A DNA stretch of 64,000 nt from Maea johnstoni (Eukaryota > Annelida > Polychaeta > Spionida > Magelonidae). A program made the translations under genes and the position numbers. The notes beneath the pieces were generated by a model. It saw only the letters and a program-made list of their open reading frames with translations, searched no databases and was not told the origin of the DNA. The stretch spans positions 1,456,351 through 1,520,350 of the forward strand of contig OZ012687.1 of NCBI GenBank assembly GCA_963942565.1, read 5' to 3'. Below, piece by piece: positions 10,165 to 22,971 of this stretch; the first letter of the stretch is position 1; each line of letters opens with the position of its first letter.

Positions 10165-11042
10165 TTAAGGTGATGGGTACCATTGCAAGCTAGATAGAAG
10201 GCCCGTCCAAAAACACACCTCAAAGCAGCATTATCCTATAACTAGGTGTATCTTCAGGTTCCTGAGTGTAATCAGGTAGAGAATATCATCGCCAATTGTC
10301 TTTATTCAATCCACATTCTGTTTTATTTCAAAATTTACAACTTTTTTTTCAAATGACATAATCTCATTACCTACGCTGGTGATGGTCACTACAGGTTCAC
10401 AGATACCTTAGGGGTGTCATTGACTATGCCCAATAAAAAGTATTTTTTTGATTTTTTACTGCTTAATATTTTTACGGGCCATAACATTGAAAAATTTAGT
10501 GAGATATCTCGCGTGTGGAGGCATGGGAACCCCATTGATAGTAGTCGACATACCTCGCAAATCACTTCTGAGCACTGGAAACAAAAGAAATTTGCACAAC
10601 GATACATCTCTACGATCTCAAGACAATGGCTTGTGGTCAGGATGCTATAAATAGGTGCTAGCTATGAGCACGCGAGGTCAGCAAATGTAGTTGGTGTGGA
10701 GATTTCTAACTAAAATTTTCAACGTTATGGCCTGTAACAATCTTCAGCAGTAAAAAATCAAAAAAATACTTTTTAATAGCCATACAATGATATCCCTTAA
10801 GTAACTCTGAACCTGCAGTAACCATCACCCGCGTAATTAATGAGAATATGTCATTTGAAAGAAAAGTTGTAAATTTTGAAATAAAACAGAATATGGATTG
10901 AATAATGACAGGTGGCGATGATATTCTCTGCCTGATAACACTTAGGAACCTGGAGATACACCTAGTTATAGTATTATGCTGCTTAAAGGTGTCTTTTGGG
11001 ACAGGGCTTTTAACTGGCTTGCAATGGTACCCATCACCTTAA
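10165..11042. mobile_element. Non-autonomous DNA transposon with about 390-bp inverted arms and TTAA ends
   Basis: The left end reads TTAAGGTGATGGGTACCATT and the right end is its reverse complement, AATGGTACCCATCACCTTAA. The arms continue inward for roughly 390 bp with moderate divergence (for example TTTTTGATTTTTTACTGC pairs with GCAGTAAAAAATCAAAAAAA). A short loop of about 100-150 bp lies near 10500-10690. If TTAA is a target duplication, the ends fit the piggyBac-type insertion rule. It encodes no transposase, and the small open frames in it are by-products. Confidence 0.8.
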
Positions 11043-13286
11043 ATACATGATTATGGTGATGGTAGTTGTTGTTTATATCCCTGCCTAACAATAAGGTACC
11101 ACATTAACCCTTTGGTATTAAAGATGTTAGCTATTATATTATAACATGTTGCCATAGTAACAAGGCATGATTATTTTTGAACAGATGATTTTTGTATACG
11201 GTTTTCTTATACGGACTGTCGCCATGGCAACAGAATCACCACCTCAGGGTCTAAATAATGAAATAAAGAATGCATTTGTGTTGAATGGGCCATCTAAACG
11301 CCTCAGCCTGCGGCGTTTAGGTGGCCCATTCAACACCCGAAGCTCTGTATTTCCCAACTGTAGTCTGGTACAGGCTCTATCTCTGAAGCACATATGGTTA
11401 ATATGTTGAGGCAATGTTGTGACTGAGGTTACCATATGCATCCCTCAATTTAATCCCTGCTTAGAAGGAACCACAAAGGTGTTGGTGATAGTTCAAGAAC
11501 TTTGCCATTATCCTAAAACCTTGATGCATTTTTTGGCACTAATTCCCATCCCTAAGGCACATTCTTGAGCCACAATTAGCAATTTCATCAAGATTTAGAG
11601 TTGAGTGGATGATAGAAATCTTCCCTCCTTTCAAGTAAAACATACCATTAAGGGGGCCTATAACAATCACTGAATGATATGAACAGATGTTGATGTTTTT
11701 GGCTAATGCAAATTTTTTTTTTGTTTTATAGCATTCAGGCCCACCTCATATAATTTGAGAACACCAAATAGTTTGTTCAATATCAAAAGTTACTTCTGTT
11801 ATTTGGTCACTATCCAGGCCTTAGGATGTGATCCAGTTCTCATCCCCAGGGGCAGCATATTGTGTTACCGTAAACTCTCAGTAAATCTTTGACCAGCAAT
11901 AGATCAAGGGTAGTCCAGATCTCCCCTAAGTTATTTTGCACAATTATTGTAGGGCCCATGGTGATCCGAGAAATAACGGTATTAAATCTGCATTATCCTT
12001 AGCTTGACAGTGAAGATATGTTAGAGCAATATGTAAAATGCAAAAATATTCATCCAATGGTCATTTTTGAACAAATTAACCGAGTATTTAACTCATGGGG
12101 CTTGCCTTGTTGTAGATTCAGACATGCTATCATCCCACCTATAGATGGAGAGGGATAAGGCTCATTAGCAATTTTCAGTCTCAAGTACCTGATTTTGCTT
12201 TATATCATTCATTCCTGATCTTGTAATTAATAAATGGTCCAGTAATACAATAGAAGTAATTGATATTTAATATAGGGCCCTTTTCACCTGTTCAAAAGCA
12301 CTTTATAAAGAAATCTGGAATTTATATTTGGAATTCACATTTCTAATTTCAATTTTCGTCTCTTTTTTGCCATATTGCAGCTTTGTTACTAGATGGTTGT
12401 AACTGGTGGAGGAAACCGGAGTACCGGCTAAAATCACTGCCTAAGCTCAAGTCGCTGGCAACCTTCACACATAAGCTATGGCAGAGTACTTCTGACAGAT
12501 GAAATAATAAGGGTATAATATGACCGGACTCCCAAAGTCAACTAATCTTACTTTCAACTGAAAAATGGTTTCAAATTCACTTGTGTTTTGTGATCTAAGA
12601 TTAAAAGTGTTGTTCCTGTTCCTGTTTTTCCTGTTGCCGTATGTGTTGGGGTACAAAAGGGGGTGGCAGTGAGCCGAGCGGCGACGACGGCTACTGCAAT
12701 AGACTCCCCACGCTGCCTCTTTGCATGTTAGTAGCTATAGGGATACTGACGGGAACTGAGGTCGCATCCAGATAACCTACAGCGGAGAGAAAACACAGAA
12801 CATGAAAAAACAGAAACACTCAGACTAAGATATGGACCCTTCCAATGCTGAGGCTACTTTTGTCCTAAGATTTTTGAAAGCCATCGAAACCCTGTCATGT
12901 TGGTATTCATTTGATAGCTTTCGCTGAGTTCTCTCAGATGAGTACCCATTTGCCAGGGTTTAAGTCATTTAAATAAATATATTTTTTTAACATCATTTTG
13001 CATTGGCCAAATTGGCCACCAGCAGTACAAGGGTTAGAATCATTACTTTTTCAATATTTTAGAGTTAGCACACTAGCTCTATCAATGCTACCTCACATAG
13101 AAATAAGGTAGACTATCGGTGATCCTGTGGGAGCTCCAACTCCTTGTAACATTGGAAGGCAATAGGGTAGTTAATGAACTTGTCAACTTTATCTTATAAC
13201 ATACATAGAAATGAGGCACACTATCAAAATGCCTTTGAAACTAAGCTATTACACTGCTAGACAATAACTTAGATTTCCTCACTCAC
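11043..13286. other. Non-coding stretch upstream of the eRF1 exon region
   Basis: Apart from the hairpin at 11278-11336, no gene or repeat is recognised. I searched by eye on the minus strand for the last eRF1 exon (expected to read ILRYRVDFQG and end in an acidic DDEFFDL tail) and did not find it here. Confidence 0.4.
11278..11336. repeat. Near-perfect hairpin, 24-bp arms
   Basis: Arms at 11278-11301 and 11313-11336 pair with one mismatch around an 11-base loop (CTCAGCCTGCG plus or minus one). It is probably a small foldback MITE remnant; no flanking duplication is obvious. Confidence 0.75.
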
Positions 13287-13434
13287 CTCCTATTCCTCCG
13301 AATCCTCGTACAAACTGAGCCCCCTCCTGCGAGCGATCAGTGATAATTTCTAAGGTAGCTCCGAAGTTCTTATAGTTGTTGGCGAACCACTCGAGCAGTG
13401 GCATACTCTCCGACAGTTCAAGCTCTACACCCGT
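13287..13434 (-). CDS. ETF1: Penultimate coding exon of translation termination factor eRF1
   Basis: The exon is too short and spliced to show as a normal open frame. It reads [20 protein letters not shown], then [20 protein letters not shown] and [10 protein letters not shown]. From memory of eRF1 sequences, this matches the family's C-terminal domain, which reads [20 protein letters not shown] and later SQEGSQFVKGFGGIGG. eRF1 recognises stop codons in the ribosomal A site; this domain binds eRF3. The acceptor (TTTTCTCCAG before ACGGGT) and donor (GGAG|GTGAGT) are consensus, with phase 0 in and phase 1 out. The final exon is not found downstream, and the exons at higher coordinates do not encode eRF1, so the gene is either fragmented or rearranged here. 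Confidence 0.85.
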
Positions 13435-13513
13435 CTGGAGAAAAGAGAACATCCATTGTTAACATTCACCAGAAGATGTAACAAGCAGGGTCTGACAACA
13501 GCGGTAGCTCCAA

Positions 13514-13669
13514 TAGCCCAAGGACAGCTCAAGGCATCCTGGCCAAGAATCATATGGCATGACCTCCGGTCACTGTGGTGTACTGTGGCAACAGGAGGTA
13601 AACTGTCTAGCCCAAGGACAGCTCAAGGCATCCTGGCCAAGAATCATATGGCATGACCTCCGGTCACTG
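13514..13669 (+). repeat. Short tandem duplication, 94-bp period
   Basis: A 62-bp block containing CCAAGGACAGCTCAAGGCAT occurs at 13514-13575 and again at 13608-13669 with no visible difference. It lies in the putative intron just upstream of the eRF1 exon. Confidence 0.9.
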
Positions 13670-14206
13670 ACCCAACACCTCACCACCTGAACTACTCAGA
13701 AGACACCCTAAAGAATTAGCAAACAGGTACCACTAGGGGTAGAGATGGCTGTGGCCAACAAATGCTCTCTCTGCAACCTTTTTACAGGTAAATGTCCTAT
13801 AGCATTAGGGTTTGAATTCAATAAACAAACTTCCAGTAAAGATCACCCTTAAATGTTCTTGAGTGATGTATTGTATCCCAATTGTTTAAGTTACTGCTTC
13901 TGATTGGGTTGGATGTGACCTCTATAACCCCATAGAACTATCTTTAACAATTACAAGGAATTCAATTAGAGTACATTAAGTAACTATGCAAGTAAGAATT
14001 TATACCTTGCACTGAAGTGACTGCATAAACCAATAATAGAATTTCTAAACAATACCTATTAAAAATTTAACATCATGTAAACATTGTTACTTTTGAAATA
14101 TTACATTTATCAAGTCATGACCTTACATATAAACATAATCAAACTTTTTACACATTGAGAATAAATCTAAATTGCTGTTGACATATGAGATTGCATGAGT
14201 ACTTAC

Positions 14207-14306
14207 CGTGACACCTCCGTGGTGGAAGAAGTTGGCCATCATTCTCTCCAGCAGTTTGGCTATGGCTATACGGATCTCTCTTGTAGGGCACTCCAGTAGC
14301 AATGGC
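14207..14306 (-). CDS. Internal exon of an unidentified gene (LLLECPTREIRIAIAKLLE)
   Basis: A 100-bp exon lies between a consensus acceptor (ATTGCTTCAG) and donor (ACG|GTAAGT). With the exon at 14559-14623 it forms one open frame of 55 codons and gives PLLLECPTREIRIAIAKLLE, then RMMANFFHHGGVT. The LLECP-x-REIR-x-x-x-AKLLE pattern recalls the helical repeats of giant deubiquitinases (USP9X/USP24/USP34 type), but I cannot confirm this from memory. It ends in phase 0, and the next minus-strand exon with good signals is the eRF1 exon, which also starts in phase 0. Confidence 0.55.
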
Positions 14307-14558
14307 CTGAAGCAATGGCAAAATAATCATAACTACAGCTGAATTACCCAACCTGTGAAATTCTGGCATCCAAGTCACCAATATAATGTAATACTGATCA
14401 ATTCATTATATCACATGCAAATATCTGTGGTAAGGGTATGATGAGGAAAAGCCTACACAAACTTTGACAGTACTCTGGCCACTCTAAACCAGTAGGTAGA
14501 AAAGTAAACCAACAATTTTTAGGCCTTGGATCCAGGTTGAATAGATAAAGGTTCTCAC

Positions 14559-14623
14559 CTTTTTCGAGTGAAGAAGATCTGGACCTCGAAGTAGCCATTG
14601 GTCACTCTGGTAGCTTCACCTGT
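14559..14623 (-). CDS. Internal exon of the same unidentified gene
   Basis: A 65-bp exon lies between the acceptor TTCTATTTCAG and the donor AAAAAG|GTGAGA. It reads [20 protein letters not shown] followed by K, with the last codon completed in the exon at 14207-14306. The joined phase and clean signals argue for real coding sequence. The gene family is not recognised. Confidence 0.5.
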
Positions 14624-14670
14624 CTGAAATAGAAGTTCACCGGTTTCAAAATAGTACATGACAATATGAT

Positions 14671-15918
<1,248 letters not shown>

Positions 15919-15924
15919 CTGTAC

Positions 15925-16013
15925 CTTTTCCTCTGAGCGCTGTATGGTGCTGAAGAGCAGTGAGACTTGGTCGTTGATGAGGGCTGTCAGGTCCGTGTAG
16001 GTGCTCAGCCAAC
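15925..16013 (-). CDS. Possible exon of the unidentified minus-strand gene
   Basis: The reading frame gives WLSTYTDLTALINDQVSLLF followed by STIQRSEEK, and ends at a donor-like GAGGAAAAG|GTACAG. The composition looks like a helical protein. The upstream boundary is unclear because no good acceptor lies directly before it, and the frame closes a few codons further up. Its only link to the exons at 14.2-14.6 kb is strand and spacing. Confidence 0.4.
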
Positions 16014-16475
16014 CATATCACATTCGGCATCCAGCCTCTTGGGATATGGCTGGCGAGACTCGCAGACACCAGACCGTATCCCTTTTTTAACAAAGAGGGT
16101 AACAAATTTATCCCCCCCCCCCCCCACACCATCCCGACATAACTGTATTGTTGGCAATGGTCAAATTTCACAAAGGGACATTACAGGATATGGCCACACT
16201 GCCAACCGTCCTGGAAACTCCACTTGTGTAGTCTCAAGGACGATCGCACACTGTGATACAGCCGTGCTTCCTGTCTAGTCGACCCCCTCGGGAACGCTGC
16301 CTCTGGCAAGCCCGGACATTCTGGTTGTTATGTGTATTGGCGGGGGTGTCAAGACAAGGAGTGACAGCTTTACAGATTTCCACTCATTGAAGAAGATAGA
16401 GTATAAAAGCAGCTTTCTTGGAAATGGCTGCACAAAAGTGGGATATTTATTTATTTAGAGTAATTTTCAGCTGTC

Positions 16476-16532
16476 TCATGGGTTCCGATTATTCACGGCC
16501 CCGGGAGTGGCGTGAATAATCGGAACCCATGA
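16476..16532. repeat. Perfect hairpin, 22-bp arms (foldback MITE motif)
   Basis: The arms at 16476-16497 and 16511-16532 are exact reverse complements around a 13-base GC-rich loop. The arm core (GGGTTCCGATTATTCACG) occurs a third time at 17184-17205 and, diverged, near 8874-8895. This repeated motif is a family signature rather than a chance hairpin. Confidence 0.85.
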
Positions 16533-16818
16533 CCTCAACCTTCTGTTCTATCACAATTAGTTCAATAATATTGAACCTTCATATGCATGAGATGTTTTTA
16601 CTGCCGACGTCTTTTTCATGCATGTAAGGTTCAATCAAAAGTGGTAGATTCGCTATAGCACTGTATATAGTATTTAACTTTTACTGAAATCTCGTGTCTA
16701 TAACAATTTTGGACCATCTAAAGTTCATAAATATGTAATATACACCACTCGCTTACGAAGCACATACATGTCAGTATGTCAATAAGTGAAAAAGTGGTGG
16801 AAAGACGTATTTATTTAC

Positions 16819-16852
16819 CTGCAGTCGAAGTGAGATTAACGAGAGCCGCCAT
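16819..16852 (-). CDS. Possible first coding exon (MAALVNLTSTAG)
   Basis: On the minus strand an ATGGCGGC start context opens MAALVNLTSTAG and runs into a donor (CTGCAG|GTAAAT). The position, upstream of the other minus-strand exons and close to GC-richer sequence near 17050-17110, fits a gene start. No protein family can be assigned from 12 residues. The longer open frame that extends upstream to 17083 would probably be leader sequence. Confidence 0.35.
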
Positions 16853-17146
16853 TTTTGAAATAGCATTCATTATCATAGGGCCTCGTTTTCGATTTTGAGT
16901 TCTTGAAACTTGCAATCTCGTACATGTAAGTATAAACTCGTATTTATTGATCAAATAAACAAATGATTCTTCAACTTTATTCGCGAAATGTTTGAAATAA
17001 AATGTCTCTCTACCAAATAGAGAGACGAAACGTGTATGTGTGCTGCCATGTTTTCCGTGACCTGTGACCCTTCTGTCAATCATGACGTATGGTTCCTAAT
17101 CTCCATGGGAAACACAAATCGTGCCCACTACGTGTGAGAATGAGTG

Positions 17147-17214
17147 ACTTCCGGTCATGCACACTCTCAAAGGTAACTCTATCTCATGGGTTCCGATTAT
17201 TCACGCCACACCGG
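17147..17214 (+). repeat. 68-bp block shared with 8866-8933
   Basis: Plus-strand copy of the block upstream of the PAN gene. It includes the GGGTTCCGATTATTCACG core also seen in the hairpin at 16476-16532. It lies about 220 bp left of the first recognisable Polinton sequence. Confidence 0.7.
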
Positions 17215-17331
17215 GAGGGGGAGGTTATATGTATGCGGCCAATCAGAAAGCAGATGACGTCGTCATTGTTTACGTGCAACGCGTAGATTTCCCAATAGAG
17301 CAAACAAAAAGCATGACATGGATTCAACTGT

Positions 17332-17362
17332 TTATAAAAGACTGTTCAATAGTCTTTTATAA
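17332..17362. repeat. Perfect hairpin, 12-bp arms, next to the Polinton left part
   Basis: TTATAAAAGACT at 17332-17343 pairs with AGTCTTTTATAA at 17351-17362 around a 7-base loop. It lies just left of the Polinton polymerase sequence and could mark a junction or terminal structure; this is inference. Confidence 0.6.
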
Positions 17363-17433
17363 TGGAGCTAATTTCTCACATTATATATGATATGTATAGC
17401 ATGGAATGCTAGTGAATTTACTATGATAGTCAC

Positions 17434-20067
17434 TTGGATCCAGTTTTAAACAACATAGCTATAAGAAATTCATATGCAGATTCTGCCTAAGCAGTTACAG
17501 TTCAAAACAAAAACTTATGCAACATATGCAGTATTGTTTGAAAAAGTGTCAAAGGTATTCGATGCCATTAAAAGGCAGTCATCTCTCATTCACAAATCAC
17601 AGAGCTCAATTCCAAAGCCCATTTGTGATATATTATGACTTTGAAAGTCTGCTAACATGTGATGTGCCTAAGAATGACAAATCAAAGGTTGTCAAGGAAA
17701 AAGTACATGTTCCTATAGCATTTTCAGCCAAACGTGTGTGTACAGAAACAAAGCATAATTCCGACCTATATACATATGTTGGATTAGATTGCCTCAAAGT
17801 ATTTGTCAAGTACCTACAAGATCAACATTCAGAAATTCAGCGGATAAGTTTTACAGAATATTGTGAAATTAAATGGACCAAATGGAATCTAAGAAGATTC
17901 AGCAATAGAAAAACTTGTCAAATCTGTAAAAGTGTCTTCTCATCATCTAATAGAAAATGTGCAGATCACGACCATTTGAGTGGCAAGTACAGAATGGCTT
18001 TGTGCAATAGATGTAATCTTACATATGCATCCATTCCTTCGAAAATTCCTTGTGTTGCTCACAACTGTATGAACTATGATGTGCAATTACTTATGAGTGA
18101 ATTAGGTCAAAAAATAAAAAGTATCAGTTTAAAGTTATTGCAAAAAACAAAGAGCGTTTCCATGCAGTTTATTTCCACCAATTCATCTTCATTGATTCAT
18201 TTGCATTCCTCCCAACCTCCCTTTCGAATTTAGTTAACTCCTTACTTACCAAAGGTGTAGATCAATTCAAGCATACTAAACTTTATGCTCAAAATAATTT
18301 AGACCTTTTTCTTAGGAAAGGGGTATTCTGTTATGACTTTTTTGATTCAGTGCGGAAATTATCTTATCCTAAATTACCTAGAATAGAAGACTTTTATGAT
18401 GGTCTTAATGATACCCAAGTCAAACAAGAGGATTATGACCATGCTAAAAAGGTTTGGGAAACATTTGAATGCACCACTCTGGAGGAATACATGATAAAGT
18501 ATCTTGAAAGTGATGTTCTATTACTGGTAGATGTATTCGAAGCATTTCGTGGGATGGCCTTTCAAAGCTATTCTTTAGAGGCTACTAAATATTTGTCCCT
18601 CCCTCACTTTGGCATGGATGCTGCACTGAAAATGTCTAATATCAAACTAGAGTTATTGACTTCAATTGATATGTATAACTTTATTTCTCAAGGGGTAAGG
18701 GGAGGTATTTCATCTATAATGCATAGATATGCTAAGGCTAATAATCCTAGACTGTATGATTACCCCCCAATGAGCCTGAATCATATATTATGTACTTTGA
18801 TTGTACTAATCTGTATGGCTACGCAATGACACAATATTTACCCTTCTCAAATTTCCATTGGCTTTCTGAAAAATAAATGTCTAATCTTCAGATTAAATCC
18901 ATATCTGATAGAGGATGCGTGGGCTACATTCTTGAAGTTGACTTGGAATATCCCGAATGTCTTCATGATCTTCATAATGATTACCCAGTAGCCCCAGAGA
19001 AAATGAGTATACCTCCAGATGATTGGTCACCATGGATGACAAAGACTGCCTCAGACCTAGGGATACCCACCAAAAAAGGACCAGAAAAACTCATTGTATC
19101 ACTGAGGGATAAACACAGGTACATTTTGCATTTTAGAAATTTAAAACTCTATCTTCAATTAGGTCTTAGGCTGGGCAAAATTTATAAAGTCCTGGCCTTT
19201 GACCAAAAGCCATGGATGGACTCTTTCATACAATTCAATACAGAGAAGCGCAAGCAAGCAAAAACCTCATTTGAGCAAGATTTTTGGAAACTTTTATGTA
19301 ACTCAGCTTATGGAAAACTTCTTGAAGATGTACGTAAGAGGGTGGATATCAGACTTGTTACAGATAATAAGAAGTTTGTCACACTTACTTCTAAACCTAA
19401 TTTTCATACCTTTCAAATAATCAATAAGCGCCTGGTTGCTATGCAGTTAATGAAAACACAAATATTACTCAATAAACCAATTTATGCTGGCTTTGCAGTT
19501 TTAGAATTATCAAAAGTGCACATGTACTCTTTCCACTATAAATTTATTAAGTCTTTGTATGATGAAAATGCTGTATTGTTATTTACAGACACTGATTCCT
19601 TGTGCTATATTATATATTCCGAAAATATTTACCATGACATTAAAAATAACTTAAGATACTTTGATACCTCAAATTATGTAAAGCAATCATTACTTTATTC
19701 TGAACGAAATAAGAAAAAAATTGGAACATTTAAAGATGAATATGGAGGAATTTCACCAACAGCATTTGTTGGTCTTCGTTCAAAAATGTATGCCTTAAAT
19801 ACAGAAGAAGGTTGCAATACAAAGAAAGCCAAAGGTCTTAAAAAACAAATCATGGACAATATTAGTTTTGAAGATTATGTAGCAACATTAGAGGCTAGCC
19901 ATTTGAAAAAACATAACTTTCGTGCCATTAGATCAATAAAACATACGATTTACTCAACAAAGGAAAGGAAAACAGGTTTAAGTCCATGGGATGATAAACG
20001 ATTTGTAATGGCAGACGGAATAAAAACCTTAGCTTTTGGGCATTATTCAACAAAAAAGCCTAACTAA
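17434..20067 (+). pseudogene. Polinton protein-primed family-B DNA polymerase (PolB)
   Basis: Remains of the polymerase that copies Polinton DNA. The left part has a Cys/His finger typical of these proteins (FICRFC, later HMQYC) and the exonuclease-type PFVIYYDFES. Further right come LEVDLEYPECLHDLHNDYPV, a NSAYGKL motif and the catalytic TDTDSL near 19590-19605. It is one fossil gene in several open pieces. The extreme N-terminal part expected in full-length family members is not visible to the left. Confidence 0.9.
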
Positions 20068-20398
20068 CGAAAAAGACTGTGAGATGGCACACAAACACTA
20101 CATTTCAGTTGATGGAACTATGGCTAAAACAAACAAAGTTGTCAGTATTGGTTCTCGTAAAGAGGGTACAATCAATCGTGGTAAAGCATATATTCATTTT
20201 CTTGATAAACATAAAGGCAAAACATTAACGTTTTCTTCTGACGAGTTTGAAATTTTGTTGAGGAAACGTGATAAAATTAAAAAAATATTTAAAGATCTTA
20301 AGAATAAGAAAGGAAAGAAGTCTGAGAAATCTTTTTCTGAAACAGAATCTGAGAATCTCAGTACTGATAATGAAGACGAAGATGGGGACTCCAACTAA
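20036..20398 (+). pseudogene. Polinton small protein with acidic tail (unassigned)
   Basis: An open frame of about 105-120 codons directly follows PolB. It has a basic middle (lysine-rich KIKKIFKDLKNKKGKK) and a Ser/Glu/Asp-rich tail. I do not recognise a family; the position and strand put it in the Polinton. Confidence 0.55.
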
Positions 20399-20608
20399 TA
20401 ATAGAAAGCTTCCTACACTAACTGCTGGTGTTGAGAATATTGAATGTGATTGCTCATGCTGCAATCATAAAATGGATAAGGTTGATGGGGAAGGTTTTAA
20501 ATGGTTGAAATTGTTTTGTTGCTTTCATTTTAGATCTTAAACTTAAGGATTGATTGTCACATAGAAATGAGTTCAAAGAATTAATGTATCTCTGTAGACC
20601 TAAACATA

Positions 20609-21085
20609 GTGCCACAAACCCATAACCACTCAGAAAAAAACTGTGAGATAAGAGCGGTTATTTCTTATTTCTCAGGAAAGCCAACACGATCAGTCATTAT
20701 GAGTGTTTCCAGTTCAGATACTGAGTTTGAAGATATTCAGAAACCTTGCATATGGTGTAGATCATACAATAAGTTAGCACAAGGAAAGAAATATTGTATT
20801 AAATGCTTGCAGAATTGCTTTCGTGAATGTAAGAGGTGTCATAGACCCTTTGATGATCAAAAATATTTTCAAAAAGATGCAAATCGCTGTAACAGTTGTC
20901 AGACTACTTACTTGAAAGAAAAGGAAAAAAGGCAACTGAAACGCCAAAATGCTAACAAAGATAATGAAGAGGCAGCTGCGAAGCAAGCTAAATCAGGAAC
21001 AGAAGGAAAACAAGATCTTCCTTTTGAAATACCTGAACACATGAAACTTGGGAAAATGGCTTACATTCCCATATTCTTCAAGTAA
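20609..21085 (+). pseudogene. Polinton small zinc-binding protein (unassigned)
   Basis: The frame encodes several paired cysteines (KPCIWCRSY, YCIKCLQNC, ECKRCHRPF, RCNSCQTTY), which look like a zinc-ribbon or treble-clef module, followed by a charged coiled segment. It lies between polymerase and integrase. The function is unknown; a DNA- or protein-binding role is inference. Confidence 0.6.
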
Positions 21086-21125
21086 ATTGGTGATCTGAGT
21101 ATACATCTTTGTTTAGAGAATTAAT

Positions 21126-22230
21126 ATGAAAGGAAAAAAACAAAGCAACAAAAGAGTACCAATTTCAGTATACCATCATCTTCAAAATATCTACTTTGAT
21201 CCAAAACATCCTGCTGGATTTTCCTCAGCTTCAAAGCTATTTAGATTTGTCAAAGAAAAATACACGAAGGTGACTTTAAGAGATGTAAAAATATGGTTAG
21301 CAGGTCAGGACGCCTACACCCTTCACAAACCCCTAAGACATAGATTTAGGAGAAGAAAAACCTTATCAAAAGGCATAGATTATCAATGGCAAGCTGATTT
21401 AGCATTTTAAATTAATCTTAGAAGATACAATAAAGGTTATCAATACCTATTAACAGTTATTGATGTTTTTTCTTGCTTTGCATTTGCTTTACCTCTGAAG
21501 AGTAAGACAAGAAATGAAATAATAAATGCCTTTCAGCTTTTATTCAAAACAAGGAAACCAAAATATCTTCAGACTGATGATGGCACTGAATTCCATAATA
21601 AAGATTTCAAAGCTTTCCTAAAAAAACATAATGTGAAATTATTTTCTACTAAATCAGATACTAAGGGTTCCATCGTTGAAAGATGGAATTGTACACTAAA
21701 AGACAAAATGTTCAAGTATTTTACTAAGCACAATACATTGAATTATATAGATGTTCTCCAAGACCTTGTGCATGCATATAACAATAGTATTCACAGAAGC
21801 ATTGGGATGACGCCAGCTGCAGTCAATCCAAATAATGAATCTATATTGTGGGAAAAACAGTACAAGAAAAATATTCAGCAAAGAAAAACTCCTCAATATA
21901 AATTCAAGATAGGTGACAAGGTACGTTTATCAAAATTAAGAAGAATATTCAAAAAGGGATATCTTCCAAAATGAATATTTTGCTGTTATTGATCAAATAG
22001 CAACAAATCCTCCTGTATACAAAATCATAGACTTGAATGGTGAAATTCTAGATGGCGCATTCTATAAACAAGAATTACAAAAGATTGAAATATCTGAAAA
22101 TGAAGAATACAAAATAGATATACTTAAAAGGAGAGTCAGAAAGGGAAAGAAACAATATTTCGTTCATTACAGAGGATGGCCAGACAGCTTTGATGAATGG
22201 ATCAATGCCTCTCAGTTGTCCAATTTGTAA
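21126..22230 (+). pseudogene. Polinton integrase with C-terminal chromodomain
   Basis: Fossil integrase, the enzyme that inserts Polinton DNA. The N-terminal part has the family phrase IYFDPKHPAGFSSASKL, then DAYTLHKPLRHRF and YQWQADLAF. The DDE core continues with TVIDVFSCFAFALPLKSKTR, YLQTDDGTEFHNKDFKAFL and SIVERWNCTLKDKMFKYF, and ends with YNNSIHRSIGMTPAAV. A chromodomain follows (QYFVHYRGWPDSFDEWINAS), which in other elements steers integration to marked chromatin. Confidence 0.92.
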
Positions 22231-22320
22231 ATAACATCAAAAGTGACATCACCAAACTAAACAATGTTTATGAGATAGGATGTTACTCTAGAGAATTTAT
22301 CAAGAACAACGGCTGAGACA

Positions 22321-22971
22321 TTGGACATTTTCGATGCAAGAATCAAAGCACCATTTGGAATGGTAGTGTCTGGTCCTCCCCTTGTTGGAAAGACCACATT
22401 TTGCTTAAGTTTAATCAAACAGAAATATTTCCTCATTGACAAACCTATAGATTATATTATATGGTTTTATGGGGAATATAATGATACTATAAGAACAATT
22501 GAAAATACGTTTCAAAATGAAATTATCACTGTGAGAGGTCTTCCAGAAAATCTTGATGCCTACATACAACCAGGTAAATATGGTTTACATATTTATGATG
22601 ATTTAATAATTGAATCTGTCAAAAGTTCATCATTAACATCTCTTATTTCAAAAAAGTGTCACCACTGTTCTGTCAGTTGGATTTTGATTCTACAAAATTT
22701 TTTCTATGAAGGAAAAGAGCGAAAAACAATCCTAAGTTGTTAGCACTACCTTGTAATATTTAATAATCCTATTGATAAATCAATGCCATATATGCTAGCC
22801 AAGAAGATTATGCCTAGAAACCAAAGATTGTTCCTTAAAATCTTTGAGATGGCTGCAGATAGATCTAATCGCTATCTTTTCGTAGATGGGAGCCAAAAGA
22901 CTCCTCCACAGGCAAGATTAAGATCAAATATATTTGACGGATTCCAAAGGGTTTACATTCCGTCATTGTAA
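22321..22971 (+). pseudogene. Polinton packaging ATPase (FtsK/HerA type)
   Basis: Fossil genome-packaging ATPase. A Walker A motif is visible (VSGPPLVGKTTFCLSL) and a Walker B-like IYDDLIIESV follows about 80 residues later. The end of the gene lies inside the 237-bp segment duplicated around the nested insertion. Confidence 0.85.

Noticed and set aside
11167-11441. Opposing small frames sharing NGPxKRxxLRRL
   Set aside because: The similarity is produced by the hairpin at 11278-11336 being read on both strands.
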